From positions 1 to 21,045 of the forward strand of contig DASXXX010000084.1 in NCBI GenBank assembly GCA_036502765.1: 21,045 nucleotides of DNA. Direction: 5' to 3'. The first letter of the stretch is position 1. Each line of letters begins with the position of its first letter. The DNA is from DASUAS01 sp036502765. GTDB lineage: Bacteria; Actinomycetota; Acidimicrobiia; IMCC26256; DASPTH01. Shown here piece after piece: positions 14,868 to 21,045 of this stretch. A program made the translations under genes and the position numbers. The notes under the pieces are model-generated. The model had not been told where the DNA came from. It saw nothing but the letters and a program-made list of their open reading frames with translations, and made no database searches.

Positions 14868-16550
14868 CTACCCCTCCCGGCTGAGCACCACCGCGGCGTC
14901 GGGCTCGATCGGCTCGATCGCCACCAGCGCCTCGACCAGGGGCTCGTGGTCGCCGGTGAGCGGCGGCGTCCGGGGGATCAGGAGCGAGAGGACCGCCCCC
15001 GCGGCCACGAACCCCGCCGCCAGCAGCAACGCGGGGCGAACGGCCTCGGTGATGCCGGTCGCCAGCGCGTGGCTCAGGGCGGCGGCATCGACGCCGGCGG
15101 TGCCGCGCGGCACCGGGAACGATGCGCCCTGCGCGTGCACGCCGGCGACCGCGGTGTCGCGCAGCGAGGCCGGGAGCGCCGCCGACTTCACCGCCACGAG
15201 CGTGCGCGACACGGTGAGGCTGGCGAACACGGAACCGATGACCGCGACGCCGAGCGCGGCGCCGACCTGGCGCACGGTGGAGTTGGTGCCGCTGGCCACG
15301 CCGGACTTCTCGGGCGGGATGTCGGAGAGGATCACGTTGGTGAGCTGCGAGCTGGTGAAGCCGATGCCGAAGCCGAACAGCCCGTAGGGCGCCAACAGAT
15401 CCACGAAGCTCATGCTCGGGTCGACGACGAAGGCCACGAACACGAGCCCGATGACCTCGAGCACGAGACCCAGCTGCACGACGCGCGCGACGCTCGTGTA
15501 TCGCGTCAGGCGGCCGCCGAGTTGCGATCCGATGACGATGCACACGCCGAACGGCAGCATCCAGAACCCGTTGGTCTCGGCGCTCAGGTGCTTGGCGTCC
15601 TGCAGGAAGACCGGCAGCACGAAGAACATGCCCATCTGACCCATCGCCAGCGCGCTGGTGGTGATCAGCCCGTACCGGAAGCCGCGGTGGCGCAGCTGGC
15701 CGAACTCGAACAGCGGGCTGCGGTCGTGGCGCTCCTTCCACCGTTCGAACTTGTAGAACACGAAGAGGATCCCGATCGCGACGAGCATCACCACGGGGAT
15801 GAACGACACGCCGAGGTCCGACGACCACACCTCGGCGCCGGCGACGCTGAACGTGTCGATGGGACGGAACCAGCCGTAGCGCGCGCCCTCGCTGAGCGCG
15901 AACACGAAGAGGAACATCCCCACCGCGATCAGGCACGCGCCCGGGACGTCGATGCTCATGCGTCGGTCCGGAGGGTGGTCGCGACGCACGAACAGCAGCG
16001 CGCCGAGGATGGCGAGCGGCGCGACGATCACGTTGATGCCGAAGGCCCACCGCCACGTGTAGTTGGTGGTGAGGAACCCACCCACCACCGGGCCCAGCGC
16101 GACCCCCACGCCGACGGTTGCACCCCACGCGCCGAACGCGGTGGCGCGTTCGCGTCCGTGGAACGTGGTGGAGATGATCGACAGCGTCGTGGGGAGCATC
16201 AGCGACGCGCCGATACCCTCGATGAGCGCCTCGCCGACGATCAGGGACGGGATGTTCCACGACAGCGCCGCGAGCAGCGATCCGCCGCAGAAGAGCGCGG
16301 CGCCGATGACGAAGATGCGCCGCTGTCCGAACACATCGGCCAGGCGCCCGCCGATGATGAGGAGGCTGGCGAACGTGAGCGCGTAGCCGGTGATGACCCA
16401 CTCGACCGCGGGCAGGGTGGTGTGGAAGTCGCGCAGGATCGTGGGGATCGCGACCGTGAGCACCGAGTTGTCGAGCACCACGATGAGCGCGGCGACCACG
16501 ACGACCGCCAGCGTGACCCACCGGCGAGGATCGGGGACGGCAGGCGTCAT
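14868..16550 (-). CDS. DHA2-type (EmrB/QacA) MFS drug efflux transporter
   Basis: This 560-residue protein has 14 predicted transmembrane segments. Signature elements are DNSVLTVAIPTI in helix 1, motif A GGRLADVFGQRR after helix 2, LMLPTTLSII in helix 4, and antiporter motif C-like GPVVGGFL in helix 5. A longer extracytoplasmic loop precedes the last helix, as in EmrB/QacA proteins. It should export hydrophobic or cationic compounds by proton antiport; the substrate is unknown. ATG 16550 lies inside a 14-bp tandem repeat that also supplies two upstream start-stop minicistrons. No Shine-Dalgarno sequence is seen. The gene follows an SDR gene by 29 bp and precedes the kinase by 30 bp. The soluble C-terminus (about 40 residues) is acidic and variable. 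Confidence 0.93.
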   Translation of the reverse strand: MTPAVPDPRRWVTLAVVVVAALIVVLDNSVLTVAIPTILRDFHTTLPAVEWVITGYALTFASLLIIGGRLADVFGQRRIFVIGAALFCGGSLLAALSWNIPSLIVGEALIEGIGASLMLPTTLSIISTTFHGRERATAFGAWGATVGVGVALGPVVGGFLTTNYTWRWAFGINVIVAPLAILGALLFVRRDHPPDRRMSIDVPGACLIAVGMFLFVFALSEGARYGWFRPIDTFSVAGAEVWSSDLGVSFIPVVMLVAIGILFVFYKFERWKERHDRSPLFEFGQLRHRGFRYGLITTSALAMGQMGMFFVLPVFLQDAKHLSAETNGFWMLPFGVCIVIGSQLGGRLTRYTSVARVVQLGLVLEVIGLVFVAFVVDPSMSFVDLLAPYGLFGFGIGFTSSQLTNVILSDIPPEKSGVASGTNSTVRQVGAALGVAVIGSVFASLTVSRTLVAVKSAALPASLRDTAVAGVHAQGASFPVPRGTAGVDAAALSHALATGITEAVRPALLLAAGFVAAGAVLSLLIPRTPPLTGDHEPLVEALVAIEPIEPDAAVVLSREG

Positions 16551-16577
16551 CGGGCAGGCGTCATCGGGCAGGCGTCA
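16541..16577. repeat. 14-bp tandem repeat over the MFS start codon
   Basis: The plus-strand unit CAGGCGTCATCGGG occurs twice exactly (16541-16554, 16555-16568) and a third, partial copy CAGGCGTCA ends at 16577. On the minus strand each unit carries ATG (or GTG in the third) followed by ACG CCT GCC. Because 14 is not a multiple of three, the upstream copies read MTPAR-stop, and the second stop overlaps the true start as ATGA. It fills the gap between the SDR stop and the MFS gene. Confidence 0.85.
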
Positions 16578-16579
16578 CG

Positions 16580-17305
16580 TCAGGCGGTCTGTCCGCCGTC
16601 GATCACGAACTCGGCGCCGGTGGAGTACGAGTTGTCGTCCGAGACCAGCCACAGCGCGAGCTGGGCGACCTCCTCCGGCTGCGCGTAGCGCTGCAACGGG
16701 ACGCCGATCACCGACGCGAGACCGTCGAGGTCGGTGCCCTCCATCATGGGCGTGTCGATGATCCCGGGGTGGATCGAGTTGACCTTGATCCCGTGCGGGC
16801 CGAGCTCGATCGCCGCGCCCTTGGTCATGCCCCGCACCGCCCACTTCGTGGCGGCGTACGCGAAGCACGCGCTCGCACCGCTCAGCCCACCGACCGACGA
16901 GATGTTGACGATCGACCCGGCGCGCTGCTCCTTCATCTGCGGCGCGACGGCCTGCATGCCGAGGAACACACCGGTCTGGTTGACGGCCACGACCTCGTTC
17001 CACGACTCGAACGACGTGTCGGCCATGCGCTCCCACCGCAGGATCCCCGCGTTGTTCACCAGGATGTCGAGGCGCCCGTGGTCGGCGACGACGCGCGCGA
17101 CGAGCGCATCCCACTGCGCGGGATCGGCGACGTTCTGCTCCACGAACGTGCCACCGATCTCGGCCGCGGTCTTCTGACCGGCTTCGACGAGCACGTCGGT
17201 GACGAACACCGTCGCGCCTTCGTCGGCGAACAGCGCCGCCTCCGCTGCGCCCTGACCGCGCGCACCCCCGGTGACGATCGCAACCCGGCCGTCGAGCTTC
17301 CCCAT
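16580..17305 (-). CDS. Classical short-chain dehydrogenase/reductase (3-alpha/20-beta-hydroxysteroid dehydrogenase-like)
   Basis: The protein has 241 residues, the normal size of a classical SDR. The cofactor loop is TGGARGQG (12-19), with Asp37 at the end of strand 2 (VTDV), favouring NAD over NADP. NNAG is at 84-87, and the catalytic set is Asn109, Ser137 (NISSVGG), Tyr150 and Lys154 (YAATK). HPGIIDTPMM follows strand 6 and DGGQTA ends the chain. It should oxidise a secondary alcohol or reduce a ketone on a hydrophobic substrate, which is not identified. ATG 17305 is preferred over the adjacent GTG 17308 because AGGGGG then lies six bases upstream. It follows the CsbD-like gene by 45 bp and precedes the efflux MFS by 29 bp. 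Confidence 0.93.
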   Translation of the reverse strand: MGKLDGRVAIVTGGARGQGAAEAALFADEGATVFVTDVLVEAGQKTAAEIGGTFVEQNVADPAQWDALVARVVADHGRLDILVNNAGILRWERMADTSFESWNEVVAVNQTGVFLGMQAVAPQMKEQRAGSIVNISSVGGLSGASACFAYAATKWAVRGMTKGAAIELGPHGIKVNSIHPGIIDTPMMEGTDLDGLASVIGVPLQRYAQPEEVAQLALWLVSDDNSYSTGAEFVIDGGQTA

Positions 17306-17350
17306 CACGTGCCCCCTGTCGTCGTGATCAGGAAAGCGGACGCGCCGGGC

Positions 17351-17518
17351 TCAGCGGAACGCGTCCTTGACCTTCTCCTTGGTCTTCTTGGCGCCGGCTT
17401 TGGCCTTGTCGGCGTTGCCCTTGGCCTTGAGCTGCTTGCTGCCGGTGAGCTCTCCCACCACGACCTTGGCCTTGCCCTTCGCCTTCTGCGCGCTGGCCTT
17501 GGCTTTCTTGCCTGCCAT
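17351..17518 (-). CDS. CsbD-like small stress-associated protein
   Basis: This 55-residue, very basic protein (Lys and Ala dominate) carries KAKGKAKVVVGELTGSKQL, then KAKGNADKAKAGAKKTKEKV. This matches the CsbD pattern, in which a G(K/E)xTG core is flanked by Lys-rich helical repeats. CsbD proteins are small general-stress proteins of unknown mechanism; the B. subtilis founder belongs to the sigma-B regulon. GGGAAGGTGA lies about eight bases before ATG 17518. Plus-strand and other-frame readings of this stretch are Arg-rich shadows. The gene sits between tetR (39 bp upstream, with a hairpin in the gap) and the SDR gene. It lacks Cys, Trp and any membrane segment. Confidence 0.85.
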   Translation of the reverse strand: MAGKKAKASAQKAKGKAKVVVGELTGSKQLKAKGNADKAKAGAKKTKEKVKDAFR

Positions 17519-17532
17519 GTGAGGTCACCTTC

Positions 17533-17557
17533 CCTCGCGTCGTCGAACGACGCGGGG
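17533..17557 (-). terminator. Strong hairpin right after the tetR stop
   Basis: The arms CGCGTCGT (17536-17543) and ACGACGCG (17547-17554) pair perfectly around a three-base loop, and one wobble plus two G-C pairs extend the stem to about 11 bp. It begins at the base after the TetR stop codon and ends about five bases before the CsbD-like Shine-Dalgarno region. No U-run follows. It may be a terminator, an attenuator or an RNA-processing stem. Confidence 0.5.
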
Positions 17558-18181
17558 CTACCCCACACGACCACAATCGAATCCCTCGGCCAGCCGAGCG
17601 AACGCGTCGTCGAGCAGCACGCCGAGGTCGGGTGCCGACGCGTCGGCGACCCACGCATCGAGCGCGACGCGCAGCGCTGCGGTGGTGACCGCGGTGACGA
17701 GCATCAGTTCGTCACGCGCCACCGGGTCGTGCTGTGCGAGCGCGCGTCGTTCGAGCACCTCGACCACCTCGACCTCCCAACCGTGTTGGTGCTCGGCCTT
17801 GTAGGCCTGGAGGTGCGGCGACGCGGTGACGATCTTCGAGCGCGCGACCAACGCGTCGCGGTCGTCGCGGTAGTCGTCGGTGAGGGTGTGCATCGCCGCG
17901 CGCAACGCCACGAACGCAGGCTCGGCGGGAGGACGTTCCGCGATCACCTCGAGCAGCCGCTCCCGCCGGACCGCGGCGTCGGCGAAGACCACGTCTTCCT
18001 TGGTGGGGAAGTAGCGGAAGAACGTGCGGGGCGAGACCTCACAGGCCTCGGCGATCTCCTCGACGGTGGTGCCCTCGAAGCCCTGACGGGCGAAACGGGC
18101 CATCGCCGCTTCCTGGAGGGCTTCGCGGGTGCGCGCCTTCTTGCGCTCCCGCAGCCCGATCGCCCCCACGTCGGTGTTCAT
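17558..18181 (-). CDS. TetR-family transcriptional regulator
   Basis: The protein has 207 residues. The N-terminal DNA-binding domain (about 10-60) reads RERKKARTREALQEAAMARF, then the helix-turn-helix TTVEEIAEACEVSPRTFFRYFPTKEDVV, a textbook TetR signature. The remaining helices form a ligand/dimer domain without a recognised subfamily. ATG 18181 is chosen because a CAGAAT box lies seven bases upstream on the minus strand, which suggests a leaderless transcript; in-frame ATGs at 18199 and 18214 would overlap that box. It is divergent from a DHA2 transporter gene, the usual arrangement of a drug-responsive repressor and its efflux target, and it probably represses that gene and itself. Confidence 0.93.
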   Translation of the reverse strand: MNTDVGAIGLRERKKARTREALQEAAMARFARQGFEGTTVEEIAEACEVSPRTFFRYFPTKEDVVFADAAVRRERLLEVIAERPPAEPAFVALRAAMHTLTDDYRDDRDALVARSKIVTASPHLQAYKAEHQHGWEVEVVEVLERRALAQHDPVARDELMLVTAVTTAALRVALDAWVADASAPDLGVLLDDAFARLAEGFDCGRVG

Positions 18182-18232
18182 GGCAACATTCTGACACATG
18201 GCGTCGGTTGGCAACAGCTGAAGTTTGTCAAT

Positions 18233-18261
18233 TTGCGAAAGCTGTCACTAGCTGACATAAT
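18233..18261 (+). promoter_or_regulatory. Promoter of the divergent MFS gene
   Basis: TTGCGA (18233-18238) and CATAAT (18256-18261) are separated by exactly 17 bp. Transcription is expected to begin near 18268-18269, that is, at the ATG chosen for the MFS gene, which would make the mRNA leaderless. Confidence 0.65.
18243..18257. promoter_or_regulatory. Candidate TetR operator
   Basis: TGTCA-CTAGC-TGACA is a perfect 5-bp-arm palindrome lying in the spacer between the -35 and -10 boxes and touching the -10. Further copies of the half-site are found at 18226-18230 (TGTCA) and 18192-18196 (TGACA), and TGGCAACA is repeated at 18181-18188 and 18209-18216. The position suits steric repression by the divergent TetR protein. 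Binding has not been shown. Confidence 0.55.
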
Positions 18262-18268
18262 GACCGCC

Positions 18269-19960
18269 ATGGCGATCCTGACCTCCCCCACGGATGGCCG
18301 TACCGACGAGCAGGCCTACGCCAGGCGGTGGTGGACCCTCGCAGTGCTGTGTCTGAGCCTGCTCATCGTGTTCGGCGGCAACTCCACGCTCAACGTGGCC
18401 CTCCCCACCCTGTCGCGCGATCTCGGCGCGACCGAGTCACAGCTGCAGTGGGTGGTGGCGATCTACTCGCTCGTGTTCGCGGGCCTGCTGTTCACGTCGG
18501 GCGCGCTCGGTGACCGCTTCGGGCGCAAGGGCGCGCTGCAGTTCGGCCTCGCCACCTTCTTCCTCGCCAGCCTGTTCGCATCGCAGGCGACCGACGTCAC
18601 CCAGATCATCGCCTGCCGCGCCGCGATGGGCGTGGGTGCGGCGTTCATCATGCCGGCGACGTTGTCGATCCTCGTCAACGTGTTCCCGCCCCACGAACGC
18701 GCCAAGGCCATCGCGATCTGGGCGACGACCACCGGCATCGCGGGCTCGATCGGACCGGTGATCACCGGCTGGGTGCTCGGGCACTTCTGGTTCGGTTCCG
18801 CGTTCCTCGTGTACCTCCCGGTGATCGCAGTCGCGTTCGTCGGCGGCTGGTTCTTCGTGCCGAAGTCGCGCGATCCCAACGAGAGTGCGATCGATCCGCT
18901 CGGCGCGCTGCTCTCGATCGTCGGCATCGCTGCACTCGTCTACGGCTTCATCGAAGCGCCCGACAAGGGCTGGGGCGCGCCCGTGACGATCGCGGCGTTC
19001 GCGACCGCAGTCATCGTGCTCTCCCTGTTCGTGCTGTGGGAGCTGCGCACGAAGTCGCCCATGCTCGACATGCGGTACTTCCGCAACGCCGCGTTCAGCG
19101 TGGGCAGTGGCGCCATGATGCTGGTCTTCCTGGCCATGTACGGCGTGATGCTGCTCATGACGCAGTACTTCCAGCTCGTGCTCGGGTTCTCCGCCCTCGA
19201 CACCGCCATCCGCCTGTTGCCCATCGCGCTGATCATGCTGATCGTCACGCCGTTCACGCCGCGCATCGTGCAGCGCTTCGGTGGCAACCGGTCGGTCGGC
19301 TTCGGGATGTGCCTGATCGCGCTCGGATTCGGGCTGTTCACGCAGCTCAGCGTCGACACGCCGTTCTGGTTCTGCTGGCTGTGCCTCGCGCCGCTCATGA
19401 CGGGCGTGTCGCTGTCGATGGCGCCGATGACGGCGTCGATCATGTCGGCGGTGCCCGAGAGTCGCGCCGGTGCGGGCTCGGCGATGAACGACGCGACGCG
19501 TGAGCTCGGCGCCGCGCTCGGCATCGCGGTGCTCGGGAGCATCGCAGCGTCGCAGTACTCGAGCCATCTCCACGACGCCCTCGACAAGATCCCGGCGGCC
19601 GCGCGCGGTACCGCGAGCTCGTCGATCGCCGGCGCGCTGCAGGTCGCGGAGAAGCTCCCGCCGCGCGCAGGTGCTGCGTTCGCCACCGCGGCGCAGACCG
19701 CGTTCGTCGACGGCATCCACGTCGCGGCCTTGTTCGGTGTCGCGTTGGCGATCGTCGCCGCCCTCGTGACCCGGAAGTTCCTCCCTCGCACGGTGGCCGA
19801 CGTCGGACCGATGCACTCCGGGGTCGAAGCGCTCGAGAACGCGGCCGAGTTCGGCCTCGGTGGGGCGATGCCGGTGTTCGCGGACACGACTGCGCACGAG
19901 CCGGCCCACGAGTCCGGCTCCCAGGAGCCCGGTGAGCCGCGCGTACGCTCCACGGCGTGA
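18269..19960 (+). CDS. DHA2-type (EmrB/QacA) MFS efflux transporter controlled by the divergent TetR
   Basis: This 563-residue protein has 14 predicted transmembrane segments. It shows NSTLNVALPTL in helix 1, motif A GALGDRFGRKG, IMPATLSILVNVF in helix 4, and motif C-like IGPVITGWVL in helix 5. A late extracytoplasmic loop (about 445-495) precedes the last helix, and a hydrophilic tail of about 50 residues ends the chain. Export of hydrophobic drugs or metabolites by proton antiport is expected. ATG 18269 is chosen because it coincides with the predicted transcription start; ATG 18260 overlaps the -10 box. A long upstream in-frame extension is antisense to tetR and is rejected. It shares only family resemblance with the other DHA2 protein here. 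The stop overlaps the HAD-like gene as GTGA. Confidence 0.93.
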   Translation: MAILTSPTDGRTDEQAYARRWWTLAVLCLSLLIVFGGNSTLNVALPTLSRDLGATESQLQWVVAIYSLVFAGLLFTSGALGDRFGRKGALQFGLATFFLASLFASQATDVTQIIACRAAMGVGAAFIMPATLSILVNVFPPHERAKAIAIWATTTGIAGSIGPVITGWVLGHFWFGSAFLVYLPVIAVAFVGGWFFVPKSRDPNESAIDPLGALLSIVGIAALVYGFIEAPDKGWGAPVTIAAFATAVIVLSLFVLWELRTKSPMLDMRYFRNAAFSVGSGAMMLVFLAMYGVMLLMTQYFQLVLGFSALDTAIRLLPIALIMLIVTPFTPRIVQRFGGNRSVGFGMCLIALGFGLFTQLSVDTPFWFCWLCLAPLMTGVSLSMAPMTASIMSAVPESRAGAGSAMNDATRELGAALGIAVLGSIAASQYSSHLHDALDKIPAAARGTASSSIAGALQVAEKLPPRAGAAFATAAQTAFVDGIHVAALFGVALAIVAALVTRKFLPRTVADVGPMHSGVEALENAAEFGLGGAMPVFADTTAHEPAHESGSQEPGEPRVRSTA

Positions 19961-20382
19961 CGACCACCGACGCCGAACCCACTCCGTCTCCGCCCTCTCA
20001 GTCCGCGCCGCGCATCCTGGTCAGCTTCGACATCGACGGCACCATGGAGTTCGGCGACCCGCCGGGCCCGGTGCCGGCCGAGGTCGCGCGCGAGCTCGTG
20101 GGCCGCGGGTACATCGTCGGGGTGGCGTCCGACTGGCCGCGTTCGAGCCAACAGCCCTTGTGGTCACGCCACGGCGTGGAGCCCGAGTTCGTCGGCGGGA
20201 AGCACCACTTGCACGAGGTGAAGGCGCAGTTCCCCGCCGACCGGTACGTGCACGTGGGCGACACCGATGTGGACGAGCGCTACGCGCTGCTCGCCGGGTT
20301 CGAGTTCCTCCACGTCGACGAGCTGACCGAGCCGGTCGTCGCCGACGACATCCACGACGCCGCGTGGGCGCCTCCCACCTGA
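19957..20382 (+). CDS. Small HAD-like hydrolase domain protein
   Basis: The protein has 141 residues. A Pro/Ser-rich start precedes HAD motif I FDIDGTM (24-30; nucleophile Asp25 and Asp27), motif II in VASDW (57-60; Ser59), a possible motif III Lys (82 or 89), and motif IV GDTDVDERYA (101-110). It lacks a cap domain of any size, as in the compact C0-type HADs. The activity should be phosphatase or phosphotransferase on a macromolecular or exposed substrate, which is not identified. GTG 19957 shares four bases with the MFS stop, so it is translationally coupled to an efflux pump, an unusual partner. It converges with the SDR gene 18 bp beyond its stop. Confidence 0.82.
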   Translation: MTTTDAEPTPSPPSQSAPRILVSFDIDGTMEFGDPPGPVPAEVARELVGRGYIVGVASDWPRSSQQPLWSRHGVEPEFVGGKHHLHEVKAQFPADRYVHVGDTDVDERYALLAGFEFLHVDELTEPVVADDIHDAAWAPPT

Positions 20383-20400
20383 TTTCAGAGGCTGCCTGAG

Positions 20401-21045
20401 CTACAGGACGGTGTCCTCGAACTTGTCGAAGGCCCGGAAGGTCGGCACGCCGGGGTCGCGATCCTTGAACAGGCGGTCGCGACCATCGGCGAGATCCTGG
20501 ATCGTCCACTTGTCGCCCGAGCTGATCTGGGTGACCGGGCGCCAGCCGTCGACGATCTGCGCGACCCCGCCGGAGATCTTGAGCACCTGACCGGTGATCC
20601 CCTCGGCGAGGGGTGACGCCAGCCAGACTGCGCCGGCGGCGGGGTTGTCGGGGCTCATCATCGGGTTCTCGGTGAGCTCGGGCGTGGCGACGGTGCCGAG
20701 CAGCCGCGTCGCGGCCACCGGCGCGATCGAGTTGACCCGCACCCCGGAACGCTCGAGCTCGCGGGCGAGCACGATCGTCATCGACGCGATGCCGGCCTTG
20801 GCCGCGGCGTAGTTGGTCTGGCCCGCGTTGCCGTAGAGACCCGACTCCGACGCGGTGGTGACGATGGCCGCGTTGGCGGGCTCGCCGGTCTCCTTGGCCT
20901 TCGTCCGCCAGTAGGAGGAGGCGAAGCGGATCGGCGCGAAGTGGCCCTTGAGGTGGACGCGGATCACCGCGTCGAACTCCTCCTCGGACATGTTGAAGCT
21001 CATCTTGTCGCGCAGGATGCCCGCGTTGCAGATGAGCACGTCGAG
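20401..21045 (-). CDS. Short-chain dehydrogenase/reductase, 5' truncated by the window edge
   Basis: The visible 214 residues begin at LDVLICNAGILRDKM, the NNAG-equivalent strand, so the N-terminal Rossmann loop TGxxxGxG lies beyond base 21045. The catalytic residues are present: Ser67 (TTASESG), Tyr79 and Lys83 (NYAAAK), then VNSIAPVAATRLLG. The chain continues past the usual SDR end with GQVLKISGGVAQIVDGWRPV and about 45 further residues. This resembles actinobacterial hydroxysteroid/3-hydroxyacyl dehydrogenases of the Rv3502c/17-beta-HSD type 4 style (from memory). An oxidoreductase acting on steroid or acyl-CoA intermediates is likely, substrate unknown. The GTG at 21039 is internal and not the start. 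Confidence 0.88.
   Translation of the reverse strand, partial: LDVLICNAGILRDKMSFNMSEEEFDAVIRVHLKGHFAPIRFASSYWRTKAKETGEPANAAIVTTASESGLYGNAGQTNYAAAKAGIASMTIVLARELERSGVRVNSIAPVAATRLLGTVATPELTENPMMSPDNPAAGAVWLASPLAEGITGQVLKISGGVAQIVDGWRPVTQISSGDKWTIQDLADGRDRLFKDRDPGVPTFRAFDKFEDTVL

Noticed and set aside
16769..18268. In-frame 5' extension of the second MFS gene across the SDR and tetR genes
   Set aside because: It is antisense to clear SDR and TetR proteins, and the promoter and ATG at 18269 explain the real start.
18437..19909. Long minus-strand open frame antisense to the second MFS gene
   Set aside because: It is rich in Arg, His, Asp and Glu with no domain. The plus strand has 14 membrane segments and MFS motifs.

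Overview
The window is a roughly 70% G+C chromosomal segment that reads as a free-living actinobacterium, possibly of the Acidimicrobiia type. The signs are strong GC3 bias, frequent GTG starts and one TTG start, apparently leaderless genes, a SigE-family ECF sigma factor, a PPOX-class flavin/F420 enzyme, an Sdh1-like sdhCAB set with a five-helix anchor, and many Thr/Pro-rich extracytoplasmic tails. The phylum-level placement is inference. Coding density is very high, no gene-free stretch exceeds about 200 bases, and I found no tRNA, rRNA, CRISPR array or insertion sequence.

Region 1 (1-4776, mostly minus strand). A MoxR/Mg-chelatase-like AAA+ ATPase (3376-4776) and the N-terminal part of a probable von Willebrand factor A partner (1-984, cut by the window edge) flank a translationally coupled ECF sigma factor and membrane-anchored sigma-associated protein (1456-3218). 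A small lipoprotein gene (1030-1434) points the other way. ATPase and VWA genes of this kind are usually adjacent, so the interruption stands out.

Region 2 (4777-8441, plus strand). A complete succinate dehydrogenase operon sdhC-sdhA-sdhB lies behind an intergenic region carrying a Rex-like palindrome.

Region 3 (8448-13259). The convergent exonuclease VII genes xseA-xseB overlap. They are followed by a 67-residue orphan, a hairpin, a fatty acid desaturase paired with a peptidoglycan-binding membrane protein, an NTF2/SnoaL-like protein coupled to a small GNAT, and a divergent PPOX-fold enzyme.

Region 4 (13267-20382). A tightly packed minus-strand run, tetR - CsbD-like - SDR - DHA2 efflux MFS - Ser/Thr kinase - lipoprotein, is divergent from a second DHA2 MFS gene coupled to a HAD-like gene. 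The 87-bp divergent region carries a convincing promoter with a TGTCA-N5-TGACA palindrome between its -35 and -10 boxes, and the MFS start sits where transcription should begin. A perfect hairpin separates tetR from the CsbD-like gene. A 14-bp tandem repeat duplicates the start of the first MFS gene.

Region 5 (20401-21045). The window ends inside a 5'-truncated minus-strand SDR of the hydroxysteroid/3-oxoacyl dehydrogenase type.

No single unmistakable new system is present. The best leads are the sigma/sensor pair inside the ATPase-VWA locus, the kinase-lipoprotein pair in an efflux operon, and the duplicated start region with minicistrons.
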